Notes under the pieces: model-generated
The model's database searches: none
What the model was told of the DNA's origin: nothing
Seen by the model: only the letters and a program-made list of their open reading frames with translations
Position numbers and translations under genes: made by a program
Shown: positions 43,127-52,975 of the stretch, piece by piece
Layout of the letters: each line of letters starts with the position of its first letter
Position numbering within the stretch: the first letter of the stretch is position 1
Origin: Limnohabitans sp. 2KL-27
GTDB taxonomy: Bacteria; Pseudomonadota; Gammaproteobacteria; Burkholderiales; Burkholderiaceae_C
Reading direction: 5' to 3'
NCBI RefSeq assembly: GCF_001269345.1
Contig: NZ_CXOP01000002.1
Location: forward strand, 248,853-312,852
DNA: 64,000 bases

Positions 43127-43992
43127 TGAACGTCATCGCACGTCCCTCCTTGCCCCGCCCCCAAATTTCAGGCTTGCATGGCGAGGCGGGCCCATTGGCC
43201 TTGTACGACTGGGCGATGCCTGTCAGCAAGCCGCTGGGCACAGTGATCTTGGTGCACGGCCTGGGCGAACACGCCGGGCGCTACGGCGAGGTGGCGGCGC
43301 ACTTGCACCAGTGGGGCTTTGCGGTGCGCGCTTATGACCAGCAAGGCCACGGCCAGTCAGAAGGCCCTCGCGGTGACCTGCTGCGCCCGGGCAGCCTGCA
43401 GGCCGATTTGTGCCGGGTGATCGACGACACACGGCAGCGCCCGTCTCAGGCGAACTTGCCGCTCATTTTGCTGGGCCACAGCCTGGGCGGCCTGGTGGTG
43501 GCCCGCACGCTGGCCGAGGGTTTGCGCCCGGTCGATGCCGCGGTCTTGTCTTCTCCGGCCTTGGGGGCGTTTCCCAACCTGTTTCAAAAAATACTGCTGG
43601 CCACTTTGCCCCGCGTGGTGCCGCATTGGCGCGTGGACAACGGCTTGAAAGCCGACTTTGTGTCACGCGACCCCGACGTGGTGAAAGCCTACAAGACCGA
43701 TGCGCTGGTCCACCGGCGCATCTCAACGGGCCTGGCCGCCTGGATTTTGGAGAACGGTGAGAAAACCTTGGCCGATGCAGCCCAGTGGGAAGTGCCCACC
43801 TTGCTCCTGTACGCAGGACAAGACAAGCTGGTGAACGCCCAGGCCACCGCTGACTTTGCACGCGCCGCACCTCAAGCCGTGGCCCAGGCCCAATGTTTTG
43901 AGGCCATGTACCACGAGATCTTCAACGACCTCTACCGCGCCCAGGTGTTCGCCGCGCTCAAGCGCTGGCTGCTGGCGCGTTTTTCTGCTTGA
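43126..43992 (+). CDS. Alpha/beta hydrolase, monoacylglycerol lipase / S33 type
   Basis: A 288-residue serine hydrolase: VILVHGLGEHAGRYGEVA oxyanion loop, LGHSLGGLVVARTLA nucleophile elbow with the Ser, LLYAGQDKLVNAQ with the Asp, and AMYHEIFND with the His. The pattern fits the monoacylglycerol lipase / serine aminopeptidase S33 group. The start ATG shares its first base with the M20 gene stop, so the two are coupled. It overlaps the convergent MFS gene by 35 bases. Substrate unknown. Confidence 0.87.
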   Translation: MNVIARPSLPRPQISGLHGEAGPLALYDWAMPVSKPLGTVILVHGLGEHAGRYGEVAAHLHQWGFAVRAYDQQGHGQSEGPRGDLLRPGSLQADLCRVIDDTRQRPSQANLPLILLGHSLGGLVVARTLAEGLRPVDAAVLSSPALGAFPNLFQKILLATLPRVVPHWRVDNGLKADFVSRDPDVVKAYKTDALVHRRISTGLAAWILENGEKTLADAAQWEVPTLLLYAGQDKLVNAQATADFARAAPQAVAQAQCFEAMYHEIFNDLYRAQVFAALKRWLLARFSA

Positions 43993-45136
43993 GCACCATC
44001 CAGGCCAGTGCCAGGCCGGTCAAGGCCACCGGGAACAGCGAACCGATGTTCAGCCACATCCAGCCCTGTGTGGTGACCAGTGCACCTGAAGCGAACGAGG
44101 TCACGGCCATGGTGGCAAACACAAAGAAGTTGATGGCCGCCTGACCCCGGTCTTTTTCGGCGGGGGTCCAGGCCTGCATGGCCAGCGTGGTGCTGCCCGT
44201 GAACAGAAAGTTCCAGCCCAAGCCCAGCAAAAACAGCGAGATCAGGAACTGGTGCAGCTCGACGCCCGACAAGGCAATCGCGATGCACACAAAGTTGATG
44301 ACCACGCCCACCGCCATGATCTGCAGCGTGCCGAATTTCTTGATCAGGTGCCCCGTGAAAAAGCCCGGCGCGAACATGCCGATCACATGCCACTCCAACA
44401 CCAAGGCTGCATCGTCAAAACTGAAGCCGCACACCTGCATGGCCAGCGGCGTGGCGGCCATCAGCAGGTTCATCACGCCGTAGCTGAGCGCCGCAGCGGC
44501 CGCCGCCACAATGAACACCGGCTGGCGCATGATCTCGGACAAGGGCCGACCCACGCTGTCGCCCGGTTTTTTGGCGGGCACCGCAGGAAAACGGATGAAG
44601 CTCATGCACACCATGGCCAAAATCGCCACCAGCCCCAGCGCGATGTAAGCGCCCAAAAACGGCACCTCGTACAAGGTGCGGGTGCGCGATGCCAAGTTGG
44701 GGCCCACGATGGCCCCGATCAAGCCACCGGCCAAAACCAAAGAAACCGCTTTCTCTTTGAAGCCGTCGGCCGCCAACTCGGCCGCCGCAAAACGGTACAA
44801 CTGGCCGTTGGCGCTGTAGTAGCCCGCGATCACCGTGGCCGCCACGAGCAGCCAGAAATTGTGGCTCCAGGCGGCATACGCGGCCAGCAGCGCCGAAAAC
44901 AAAGCCACCCCCAGGCCCAGCTGGAACGACACCTTGCGCCCCCAGCGCGACTGGCTTTTGGCCACCAGCCCGGTGGACAGCGCGCCGCCCACCACATAGC
45001 CCATGACGGGCAAAGTCGCCATCCAGCCCAGCGGCGCCATGGACAAACCCACCAGCCCGTTGATGGCGATGAAGGTGACGTTGTTCGTGAAGAACAGGCC
45101 CTGGCAAAGGGTCAGGAGGATCAAATTGGGGTTCAT
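43958..45136 (-). CDS. MFS transporter
   Basis: A 392-residue, 12-helix major facilitator. The N-terminal half has VAKSQSRWGRKVSFQLGLG, a motif-A-like loop, and the C-terminal half FFTGHLIKKFGTLQIMAVG. The general organisation resembles the multidrug or sugar exporters of the YnfM/YajR type, but no specific family was recognised, and substrate cannot be given. Divergent from nothing; it converges with the hydrolase gene, overlapping it by 35 bases. Confidence 0.82.
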   Translation of the reverse strand: MNPNLILLTLCQGLFFTNNVTFIAINGLVGLSMAPLGWMATLPVMGYVVGGALSTGLVAKSQSRWGRKVSFQLGLGVALFSALLAAYAAWSHNFWLLVAATVIAGYYSANGQLYRFAAAELAADGFKEKAVSLVLAGGLIGAIVGPNLASRTRTLYEVPFLGAYIALGLVAILAMVCMSFIRFPAVPAKKPGDSVGRPLSEIMRQPVFIVAAAAAALSYGVMNLLMAATPLAMQVCGFSFDDAALVLEWHVIGMFAPGFFTGHLIKKFGTLQIMAVGVVINFVCIAIALSGVELHQFLISLFLLGLGWNFLFTGSTTLAMQAWTPAEKDRGQAAINFFVFATMAVTSFASGALVTTQGWMWLNIGSLFPVALTGLALAWMVLKQKNAPAASA

Positions 45137-45235
45137 GGCAGGCAGTGTATCGCCAGCCGCTTATGAAGCCATGTCGCCTCGGCGCCCTTGCCGCGAACAC
45201 GGTTTCGGAAGACCCCCTCCCTCGCCCTGAGGACT

Positions 45236-45937
45236 TCAGGCGCAAATGGCCAGCACGGCCAAGGGCGCCGTTTCGGCGCGCAGCACACGTGGACCCAGTG
45301 TGATGGGGGTGAACCCAGCGGCCAAAGCGCTGGCTTCTTCGCTGGCGCTGAGGCCCCCTTCGGGGCCGCTGAGCACCGTGACGGGCGCGCTGCCGGTCAT
45401 GGTCGACAGGGCCTGGGTGCCTTCTGACAAAGACAAGACCCAGCGCTGACCGGGTTCAGCCCCCGCCAACCACGCTTTGAGGGTGACGGCCGCATGCACC
45501 GTGGGCACGCGGTTGCGCCCGCATTGCTCGGCCGCCGCCACGGCCACACCTTGCCAGTGCGCCAGCTTTTTGTCGGCGCGCTCGCCCTTGAGCTTGAGCA
45601 CGCTGCGCTCGGCCACCAGGGGGGTGATGCTGGCCACGCCCAGCTCGGTGGCTTTTTCAACCAGCCAGTCCATGCGCTCATTGGCAGTGATGCCCACCAG
45701 CAAATGCACGGCGCGGGCCGCTTCACGCTCCAACGGGTGGTGTGCGCCAAGCTCGACCTCCACGTCGCTGCGGCCCATGCGGGTGATGGTGGCGTCAAAC
45801 TCGCCGCCTTCGCCATTGAACAAGGTGATGCCATCGCCCGGCTGCAGGCGCAGCACCTGCACATGGCGCGCGGCGCCAGCGGGCAGGCTGAGGGCCAAGC
45901 CGGTGGCCAAAGGGGCGGGGCAGTAAAAACGGGGCAT
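45236..45937 (-). CDS. rsmE: 16S rRNA (uracil1498-N3)-methyltransferase RsmE
   Basis: A 233-residue SPOUT methyltransferase that methylates U1498 of 16S rRNA. MPRFYCPAPL and ARHVQVLRLQPGDGITLFNGEG form the N-terminal PUA-like part, and ANERMDWLVEKATELGV, AAAEQCGRNRVP, VLSGPEGGLSASE and LGPRVLRAETAPLAVL the knot. ATG 45937 chosen; a GTG at 45943 would overlap the amgK stop and add two residues. Follows amgK directly and is probably cotranscribed. Confidence 0.92.
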   Translation of the reverse strand: MPRFYCPAPLATGLALSLPAGAARHVQVLRLQPGDGITLFNGEGGEFDATITRMGRSDVEVELGAHHPLEREAARAVHLLVGITANERMDWLVEKATELGVASITPLVAERSVLKLKGERADKKLAHWQGVAVAAAEQCGRNRVPTVHAAVTLKAWLAGAEPGQRWVLSLSEGTQALSTMTGSAPVTVLSGPEGGLSASEEASALAAGFTPITLGPRVLRAETAPLAVLAICA

Positions 45938-45939
45938 GC

Positions 45940-47049
45940 TCACATGCGCCCGTACGCGAAGCCGACCTGGGGCGTGGTGCCTTCGATTTCGTCGATCAAC
46001 TTCAGCAGCGGGCCCAGCTCGCGGTAACGGTCACATGCCTTGCGGATGTAGTGGATAAATCGCGGCGCATCGGCCAGGTATTTGGCTTTGCCGTCGCGCA
46101 GCGTCAGGCGGGCAAAAATGCCGGCGACTTTCAGGTGGCGCTGCAGGCCCATCCATTCGACGGCGCGGTAAAACGCGCCAAAGTCGCTGTGCCAGTCTTC
46201 AAAGCCCATCAATCCCGCCTTGCGGGCTTTTTCCCAGTAGCGGATGGTGATGTCGAGCACAAAGTCTTCGTCCCACGTCAAAAAGGCGTCGCGCATCAGG
46301 CTGGCGATGTCGTAAGTGATCGGGCCATAGACCGCGTCCTGGAAGTCCAGCACGCCCAGGGGCGCACCATCGCCCAAGGGCATCATCAAATTGCGCGGCA
46401 TGAAATCGCGGTGGACATACACACTGGGCGCGGCCAGGTTGCGCTGCACGATCAGGGCAAAGGCCTTGTCGAACACTTCGCGCTGGGCGCCCTGCAGTGA
46501 TACGCCCTTGTGCTGGGCCAAATACCAGTCCGGGAACAGGCTGAGTTCACGCTGGAGCAAAGCTGCATCGTAGGGCGGCAGCACGCCAGGCCGGGAGGCC
46601 AGCTGCCACTGCACCAGCGTGTCGACCGCCTGCATGTACAGCCCGTGGTTGGCCTGCGGGCGCTCGGCGTCGATGGCCGACATCATGGTGGCGTCGCCCA
46701 GGTCGCTCAGTAGCATGAATCCCTGGGCCTGATCCCAGTCCAGCACCTCGGGGGCGTTCAGACCAGCCCCCTTCATCAAGGCGGCGATGCGCACAAAAGG
46801 CTCGGAATTTTCCTTGTCGGGCGGCGCGTCCATGACGATGCGGCTGCCGCCTTGGACCGTGTCCACCCGCAGGTAGCGTCGGAAACTGGCATCGGCAGAA
46901 GCCACGCGCAAACTGGCAGGCACCAGGCCTTGAGCGGCCGCGATCCCCGCCATCCATTGCTGGAACAGCGCCTGGCGAACGGGATCGGTCCAATGGACCG
47001 CTGAAACAGGCGCAGGAGAGGACATGGAAGATAAAGAGAGGTGGCTCAT
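45940..47049 (-). CDS. amgK: Anomeric MurNAc/GlcNAc kinase AmgK
   Basis: A protein of about 369 residues of the aminoglycoside phosphotransferase family. SVYVHRDFMPRNLMM is the catalytic loop with Asp and Asn, VLDFQDAVYGPITYDIASL the metal-binding Asp. AmgK phosphorylates the anomeric carbon of MurNAc for peptidoglycan recycling, and its partner MurU lies about 10 kb away at 57551-58324. The gene is divergent from lptD, the usual order in this bacterial group. ATG at 47049 with GGGA upstream; another at 47025 is possible. Assignment depends on the lptD neighbourhood and family. Confidence 0.88.
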   Translation of the reverse strand: MSHLSLSSMSSPAPVSAVHWTDPVRQALFQQWMAGIAAAQGLVPASLRVASADASFRRYLRVDTVQGGSRIVMDAPPDKENSEPFVRIAALMKGAGLNAPEVLDWDQAQGFMLLSDLGDATMMSAIDAERPQANHGLYMQAVDTLVQWQLASRPGVLPPYDAALLQRELSLFPDWYLAQHKGVSLQGAQREVFDKAFALIVQRNLAAPSVYVHRDFMPRNLMMPLGDGAPLGVLDFQDAVYGPITYDIASLMRDAFLTWDEDFVLDITIRYWEKARKAGLMGFEDWHSDFGAFYRAVEWMGLQRHLKVAGIFARLTLRDGKAKYLADAPRFIHYIRKACDRYRELGPLLKLIDEIEGTTPQVGFAYGRM

Positions 47050-47176
47050 GGATAATCCCATTCTACAAAGCCTGCCAGTGCCCCAAGGGGTGATGACAGC
47101 CAGTCTTTTTCATCACTGTCCCCCATTTGTGGCCACCCATTTAGCCTCGCCTTCCTCGCCGTTGACACCTCCAGCC

Positions 47177-49555
47177 ATGGTCCCCCGCTCGGTGGCTGCG
47201 GCGCTGTTGTGGGTCTTGGGGAGCAGCTGGGCGCAAGCGCAGCCGGCTGGCCTGCCACTGCGCAGCAGCCCTGTGCTGGAAGAAGCGGTCACGGATCGGC
47301 AGAAATCAGAAGGGGCGGTGTTTGTCAAAGGCCAAAGGATCACCGCCCGCCCCGACATGGACCTGGTGGTCGAAGGCCAAGCCAGTGTCCGGCGACCCGG
47401 ACTGGCCTTGAGCGCAGACCGGGTGGACTACGACCAGACGCAAGACGTGGTGGATGCCAAAGGCCAGGTGCGCGTGAGCACCGAAACCAGCGTCTTCACC
47501 GGCCCCCACCTCAGACTCAAGGTCGACAGCTTCCAAGGCACCTTCGACAAGCCAAACTTTGAGCTCTACAGCAGTGGCGGCTATGGCCAGGCCGCCCAAG
47601 TCGTGTTTGTGGACAACGCGCGAACCCTGCTTCGCCAGGCCAATTACACGACATGCCGCCGCACGCCAGGCCCAGATTGGCTGCCCGCCTGGTTGCTCAA
47701 AGCTGCAAAACTCACAGTTGACGAAGAAGAGTCGCGCATTCAAGCCGAAGGCGTGCAGTTCCGATTTCAGGACGTGCCCATTTTTGCCGCCCCCTCGATC
47801 AGCCTGCCTTTGACCAACGAACGCAAGTCCGGCCTGCTGCCACCGCTGCTGAGCATCGACACGGTCAACGGCATCGAAGTGGCGCAGCCCTATTACTTCG
47901 ACATCGCCCCCAACCGCGACGCGACGGTCACCACCCATGTCATGAGCCAACGGGGCGTCGCGGTCGATTCCGAATTCCGTTACATGGAGCGCGACTACAG
48001 CGGACAACTGCGCTTGAACCTGATGCCCTCGGACAAATTGCGCAACGACAGCCGCTGGGGCTTGTCCAGCCAACACAATGGCAGCATTGACACCGGACTG
48101 GAAAGTGTCGGGCGCGTGGGTATTGGCCTGACCCTGAACCGCGTCAGCGACGACAACTACTGGCGTGACTTTCCCCGCTCAGGCCTGGTGCTGACGCAAC
48201 GCGCTCTGCCGTCCACAGGTGTGCTGTCCTGGGGCCGGGGCGACTTCAGCATGAGCGCCCAAGTGCAGCGCTGGCAGAACCTGCAAGAAGCCGCACCGCC
48301 CTATGACCGAGCACCTCAAATCACCATGCGCTATGGCCAATGGAATGCCGAGGGTCTGGACTGGTCGGTGGTGGGCGACACCACCCGTTTTGAAGCCGAC
48401 TTTTCTCGCGTGGCGAGTTTGGTCAACGCCGGGATTTTGCCGCGCAACGGCGAGCGCAGTTTCGTCCAAGCCCAGCTCAGCCGACCCTGGGTTCGCCCTT
48501 GGGGGTTCGTGACCCCCAAAGTCCAACTGCACGCCACGCGCTACCAGATGGACCGGGCACTCGACAATGGCGCGATGGCCGTGAACCGGGTCTTGCCGAC
48601 CTTCAGCCTGGATTCCGGGCTGGTGTTTGAACGCGAAACCCGCTGGTTCGGGCGCAACGTGCTGCAGACCCTGGAGCCCCGAGCTTTTTACGCCCACACC
48701 CCTTACAAAGACCAAAGCATGCTGCCGATCTACGACAGCGGTGCCACCGACTTCAACCTGTCCACGATTTACAGCGAAAACACCTATGTGGGCCAGGATC
48801 GGCTGGTGGACAACAACGCCCTGACCCTGGGCGTGAGCAGCCGCTTTTTTGATGCCAACAACGGTGCAGAGATGCTTCGGCTGGGTGTGGCGCAACGCAT
48901 CCGGTTTTCAGACCAACAGGTGCTGCTGCCGGGGCAAACGGCCAGCAAGACCGGTTTGAGCGACATTTTGTTCGGTGCCGGCATCCGTTGGGACGAGCGC
49001 TGGTCCTTCGATGCCACCCTGCAAGCCAACAACCAGACGCATGACATCGCCCGGACCACCTTGCAAGCACGCTACAGCCACAGCCCCTACCGGGTGATCA
49101 ATGCGGCTTACCGCGCCAACAACCAAGTCACACCCAACTCCGAATTTGTGGACGTGGGCTGGCAGTGGCCTTTGAGCGACCTGGTGGGCAACACCGACCG
49201 GCAAGCCGAAACCGCCTGGTCCCGCACACCCGGTCAAGGCCTGGGGCCGGACCGCTGGTACACCGTGGGCCGTCTGAACTACAGTCTGAAAGAGCGCACC
49301 CTGGTCGACACCTTGCTGGGCCTGGAATACGATGCGGGTTGCTGGTTGGGGCGAGTGGCTTTTCAACGGCTGCAGACCAACATTTCCACGGTCAGCGCCA
49401 CCAGCGCGACGAGCAGAATTCTTTTCCAGCTTGAGTTCATCGGTTTCGCCCGCGTGGGTGTGAGCCCCCTCAAGAGCCTCAGTGACAACATTCCCCGCTA
49501 CCAATACCTGCGCGACAGCACGGTTCAACCCAGTCGGTTCCAGCACTATGAATAA
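47177..49555 (+). CDS. lptD: LPS-assembly protein LptD
   Basis: A 792-residue outer-membrane protein that inserts lipopolysaccharide with LptE. Signal peptide VPRSVAAALLWVLGSSWAQ; the OstA-like N-terminal domain follows (VFVKGQRITARPDMDLVVEG, GLALSADRVDYDQTQDVVDA) and the barrel fills the rest with the two cysteines visible near TTCRRTPGP and DAGCWLGRV. The ATG at 47177 is used because the signal peptide starts there; no clear ribosome-binding site. Overlaps surA by eight bases. Confidence 0.9.
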   Translation: MVPRSVAAALLWVLGSSWAQAQPAGLPLRSSPVLEEAVTDRQKSEGAVFVKGQRITARPDMDLVVEGQASVRRPGLALSADRVDYDQTQDVVDAKGQVRVSTETSVFTGPHLRLKVDSFQGTFDKPNFELYSSGGYGQAAQVVFVDNARTLLRQANYTTCRRTPGPDWLPAWLLKAAKLTVDEEESRIQAEGVQFRFQDVPIFAAPSISLPLTNERKSGLLPPLLSIDTVNGIEVAQPYYFDIAPNRDATVTTHVMSQRGVAVDSEFRYMERDYSGQLRLNLMPSDKLRNDSRWGLSSQHNGSIDTGLESVGRVGIGLTLNRVSDDNYWRDFPRSGLVLTQRALPSTGVLSWGRGDFSMSAQVQRWQNLQEAAPPYDRAPQITMRYGQWNAEGLDWSVVGDTTRFEADFSRVASLVNAGILPRNGERSFVQAQLSRPWVRPWGFVTPKVQLHATRYQMDRALDNGAMAVNRVLPTFSLDSGLVFERETRWFGRNVLQTLEPRAFYAHTPYKDQSMLPIYDSGATDFNLSTIYSENTYVGQDRLVDNNALTLGVSSRFFDANNGAEMLRLGVAQRIRFSDQQVLLPGQTASKTGLSDILFGAGIRWDERWSFDATLQANNQTHDIARTTLQARYSHSPYRVINAAYRANNQVTPNSEFVDVGWQWPLSDLVGNTDRQAETAWSRTPGQGLGPDRWYTVGRLNYSLKERTLVDTLLGLEYDAGCWLGRVAFQRLQTNISTVSATSATSRILFQLEFIGFARVGVSPLKSLSDNIPRYQYLRDSTVQPSRFQHYE

Positions 49556-50894
49556 ACTGTTCTCTCCCACCCGCTCCGCATTGGTGGCGTCCATCTGGGC
49601 CCTGATCGGTCTGCTCGGCACCACCAACCCTTGGGCGCAGACAGCAGCGCCGACCCCCAGCAACCGGTCCGCGGATTTCATCGTGGCGGTGGTCAATTCC
49701 GAGCCCATCACCAACCGGGATGTCCAGGTGTTGCGCCAGCGTCTGGCCAGCGAAGCTGCCGCCCGCCCAGGCAACAGGCCCGATGCGAGCGAGCTCACTC
49801 GCTTGGCACTGGAGCAGTTGATCAACGAAAAAGTGCAGATGCAGCAGGCCCGAGAAGCGGGCATCAAGATCGAGACCGAGGCCATCGACCAAGCCGAGCT
49901 GAATGTGGCGACCAGCAACCAGCTGTCGCGAGAAGAAATGCACAAACGCCTGGCGCAAGATGGCATCACGCTGAGCAGCTTTCGCGAGCAATTGCGCACC
50001 CAGTTGACTTTGAGCCGCTTGCGTGAGCGTGAGGTCGAAGGGCGCGTGCGTGTGAGCGACTTGGAGGTCGAACAATTCCTGCGCGAACAACTCAAAGCCC
50101 AGGCTGCGCAAGTGCCTGCCCAGTTGAACCTGGGCATGATTTTGATTGCGGTGCCTGAAAACAGCAGCGAGTCTGCCGTCCAGGCTTTGGGTGAACGCGC
50201 CGCCGATGTGGCACGCCGCGCACGGGCAGGCGACAACTTCGCCGAATTGGCCAAAGCAGTTTCGCAGGCGGCCGACCGGGGTGCCAATGGCGGCGAAATG
50301 GGCTTGCGCCCCGCTGACCGTTACCCCGAACTGTTCCTGGACGCCACGCGCACGCTGAGTGTGGGCGAAGTGGCTGCGCCTGTGCGTTCTGCGGCAGGCT
50401 TTCACATCCTCAAGGTGATCGAGCGCCGCCAAGCCAACACCTTGCTCGTCACGCAAACCCGTGCACGTCACATCTTGCTGCGGCCTTCGGCACAAATGCC
50501 CCAAGACCAGGCGGTGGCCAAACTCACCGAAGTGCGCCAAGCGGTGGTTTCCGGCAAAGCCGATTTCGCCGCCGTGGCCCGCCAAATGTCACAAGACGGC
50601 AGTGCCCAACAAGGGGGCGATTTGGGCTGGGCCAACCCCGGCATGTTTGTCCCCGAATTCGAACAGGTCATGAACCGCCTGCGTCCTGGCCAAGTGGCCG
50701 AGCCTTTGGTCTCCCGCTTTGGCGTGCACCTGATCGAAGTCACCGACCGCCGCAACGCGCCCATGAGCGATCAAGAGCAGCGCACCATGGCACGCAACGC
50801 CTTGCGCGAGAAAAAACTCGATGAAGCTTATGTCACCTGGCTCGAGGACATTCGCGGACGGGCCTTCGTCGAGATGCGCGAGCCGCCGCAATGA
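49548..50894 (+). CDS. surA: Periplasmic chaperone and peptidyl-prolyl isomerase SurA
   Basis: A 448-residue exported foldase for outer-membrane proteins. Signal peptide to about residue 30 (NPWAQT), N-terminal SurA domain ([17 protein letters not shown]), then two parvulin-type PPIase domains: [13 protein letters not shown] and onwards near 190-290 and [15 protein letters not shown] near 300-400 with [19 protein letters not shown] overlaps the lptD stop. pdxA, usually between surA and rsmA in many proteobacteria, is absent here: rsmA starts in the surA stop codon. Confidence 0.93.
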   Translation: MNKLFSPTRSALVASIWALIGLLGTTNPWAQTAAPTPSNRSADFIVAVVNSEPITNRDVQVLRQRLASEAAARPGNRPDASELTRLALEQLINEKVQMQQAREAGIKIETEAIDQAELNVATSNQLSREEMHKRLAQDGITLSSFREQLRTQLTLSRLREREVEGRVRVSDLEVEQFLREQLKAQAAQVPAQLNLGMILIAVPENSSESAVQALGERAADVARRARAGDNFAELAKAVSQAADRGANGGEMGLRPADRYPELFLDATRTLSVGEVAAPVRSAAGFHILKVIERRQANTLLVTQTRARHILLRPSAQMPQDQAVAKLTEVRQAVVSGKADFAAVARQMSQDGSAQQGGDLGWANPGMFVPEFEQVMNRLRPGQVAEPLVSRFGVHLIEVTDRRNAPMSDQEQRTMARNALREKKLDEAYVTWLEDIRGRAFVEMREPPQ

Positions 50895-51673
50895 AACACA
50901 TTGCACGCAAACGGTTTGGCCAGCATTTCCTGACCGACGGGGGCATCATCGATGCCATCGTCGATGCCATCCATCCCGAACCCGGCCAGGCCATGGTCGA
51001 GATCGGTCCCGGTCTGGCCGCTTTGACCCAGCCCTTGGTCGAACGCCTGGGCCACCTGAGCGTGATTGAGCTCGACCGCGATCTGGCAGTGCGCTTGCGC
51101 GAACACCCTCATTTGTCGGTGGTCGAGTCGGATGTCCTGAAAGTGGATTTCCGGGCTTTGGCCACGCAAATGCTGGCCCCCACGGCCGAAGCCGCACCGC
51201 TGCAAAAAATCCGTGTGGTGGGCAACCTGCCCTACAACATCTCGACCCCCATCCTGTTCCACTTGCTGGCGCAGGTGGACGTGATCGAAGACCAGCACTT
51301 CATGCTGCAAAAGGAAGTCATCGACCGCATGGTGGCCCAGCCTGCGACCTCGGACTACAGCCGCCTGTCGGTGATGCTGCAGTGGCGCTACGACATGGCC
51401 AACGTGCTGTTTGTGCCCCCTGAGAGCTTTGACCCGCCCCCCCGCGTGGACAGCGCTGTGGTGCGCATGGTGCCCCTGGCCACACCGCCCGTGCTCCATG
51501 TCAAGACGCTGGAGACGCTGGTGCAGGTGGCCTTCAGCCAACGCCGCAAAATCTTGCGCAACACCTTGGGCAAATGGCTCGATGAAAAAGGCTTTGCCGG
51601 CCACTTCGATTTGCAGCGCCGCGCCGAAGAAGTGCCTGTGGCCGAGTTTGTGGCTTTGGCCCAAGCCGTCTAA
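50891..51673 (+). CDS. rsmA: 16S rRNA dimethyladenosine transferase RsmA (KsgA)
   Basis: A 260-residue methyltransferase that dimethylates A1518 and A1519 of 16S rRNA during 30S assembly. [13 protein letters not shown] and [19 protein letters not shown] form the SAM site, VIELDRDLA the acidic tip, [18 protein letters not shown] the catalytic NLPY motif, and [17 protein letters not shown] [10 protein letters not shown] follows. ATGA overlap with surA. Followed by a strong terminator. Confidence 0.95.
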   Translation: MKHIARKRFGQHFLTDGGIIDAIVDAIHPEPGQAMVEIGPGLAALTQPLVERLGHLSVIELDRDLAVRLREHPHLSVVESDVLKVDFRALATQMLAPTAEAAPLQKIRVVGNLPYNISTPILFHLLAQVDVIEDQHFMLQKEVIDRMVAQPATSDYSRLSVMLQWRYDMANVLFVPPESFDPPPRVDSAVVRMVPLATPPVLHVKTLETLVQVAFSQRRKILRNTLGKWLDEKGFAGHFDLQRRAEEVPVAEFVALAQAV

Positions 51674-51712
51674 GTCGCGTTGGCACCCTCTGGACCACGG
51701 TCAAGACCCACG

Positions 51713-51738
51713 AAAAAGCCCGCATGAGCGGGCTTTTT
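51713..51738 (+). terminator. Intrinsic terminator of the lptD-surA-rsmA operon
   Basis: AAAAAGCCCGC then ATGA then GCGGGCTTTTT: a six-pair GC stem (51718-51723 with 51728-51733), flanked by five A and five T, so it can work on both strands. Confidence 0.92.
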
Positions 51739-51952
51739 CTGGGGCGCCGCACGAGCGGCTCAAGGCGAGGTCAGGCGGCTGCGAGCCAGTAACCTGCGTT
51801 GAATGGGCTGCTCATGCGCAGCGCCAAAGGCGACACGTCCACCAGTTTGTCGGTGGGCATTTTTTCGCCTTCTTCGATCGATTCGGCCATCACGGCGTCC
51901 TCGCTTGGTGCCTCATTCGCCCGTCCTGCTTGGCTGTTTTGCGCAGAACGGG

Positions 51953-52378
51953 CTACAGAAAAGAATAGAAGCATCGGAAGGGTATCTTCCGGTCTCCCCA
52001 GTAATCGGCGGTGTCGCGGAAGATGTCCAACAACTGCTCGCGGGCTTCCTTGTCAAATTTGACATGGGCCGGAATTTGCTCCAGCACCACAATGAAACCC
52101 GGCTGTGGGCCCGACTTGTGCAAAGGGTCGGTCATGCAGTCGTACAGGGCATCAAAATTCTTGCCAAAGTGCGAAGGCAGCGTGAACTGCGCACCAATGA
52201 GGTCCAGCACGTCTTGTTTGCTTTGGGCTTGGGCCAAGTTGGCGTACAAAAAGTGGTGGCCCAGGCCTTGGGCGGCTTCTTGCAAGTCGCTCACGCGGTA
52301 AGCGCGGATCGACTGCACGATGTTGGACCGCACACCCTTCAAGGGCGTGTCTTGGTCATGACGAATCGGCGTGTCCAT
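51953..52378 (-). CDS. Barstar-family RNase inhibitor
   Basis: A 141-residue cytosolic protein. HHFLYANLAQAQSKQDVLDLIGAQFTLPSHFGKNFDALYDCM and PGFIVVLEQIPAHVKFD match the barstar fold, with the conserved FGKNFDALYDCMTD region that contacts barnase. It is placed 29 bases after the secreted RNase gene and in the same direction, so it is its inhibitor. A protective cytoplasmic role is expected from the family. Confidence 0.9.
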   Translation of the reverse strand: MDTPIRHDQDTPLKGVRSNIVQSIRAYRVSDLQEAAQGLGHHFLYANLAQAQSKQDVLDLIGAQFTLPSHFGKNFDALYDCMTDPLHKSGPQPGFIVVLEQIPAHVKFDKEAREQLLDIFRDTADYWGDRKIPFRCFYSFL

Positions 52379-52407
52379 CTCCGTGGTCTTTCTTTAGAGT
52401 CAAAAAA

Positions 52408-52821
52408 TCAAGGCTTGTCGACAATCATGCGAAAACTCGCGTAATGGTCTTGTGTGTAGTAACAGGTCTGTGGATCACGGAGAACCTGGCCACCGCAAAC
52501 GATGCGCCGCGCTCCCCGGTGCTTCACCCCGGGCGTCCTGACGGTGTATTCACGGTAAAACCCCCGCGCCTCGCGGGGCAGAAGACGCTCACGATTGCCA
52601 AAAACAGTCCCGTCCTTTTCGTAAGGAAAAGGACCTCCCTTGCGGATGAGCTGGTACGTGTCTTGGCCTTCTCGCGGCAAATCTGTCACCCGGATCAGGG
52701 GCGAAGTTTGGGCATCGGCGGCGGGACGGGCTTGCACCAAAAAAGTGCAAAATGAGAACATCAACCCCAAAAGCACCGGTAACCAGCGCTGCAGGGAGGC
52801 GAATTGTCGCGCCACCTTCAT
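52408..52821 (-). CDS. Secreted guanyl-specific ribonuclease (barnase/RNase Sa family)
   Basis: A 137-residue protein with a signal peptide (hydrophobic LPVLLGLMFSFCTFLV, cleaved near QARP). The mature part has DTYQLIRKGGPFPYEKDGTVFGNRE, then RGFYREYTVRTPG with the catalytic Glu, RGARRIVCGG with the Arg, and YYTQDHYASF with the catalytic His, the RNase Sa / N1 pattern. An extra Cys pair may form a disulfide. ATG 52821 has AAGG upstream. Made with barstar downstream. Targets may be neighbours or extracellular RNA. Confidence 0.9.
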   Translation of the reverse strand: MKVARQFASLQRWLPVLLGLMFSFCTFLVQARPAADAQTSPLIRVTDLPREGQDTYQLIRKGGPFPYEKDGTVFGNRERLLPREARGFYREYTVRTPGVKHRGARRIVCGGQVLRDPQTCYYTQDHYASFRMIVDKP

Positions 52822-52975
52822 GAAAACACCTTTCAGAAGTCCCCGGGTTAACCCGAACACTCGAAGGCGCTAGTGTGAGGCAAACGACATGAAAAAGCAA
52901 GCGAATGCCCAATAAACAGGCAAAACCTATCCGGACATTCACACTTTAAGTGAGCACAGACTCCTGTTTTATGCC

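Noticed and set aside
51771-51974. Possible 67-residue gene on the minus strand after rsmA
   Set aside because: No recognisable family, no ribosome-binding site seen, and it overlaps the barstar gene; composition looks like chance.
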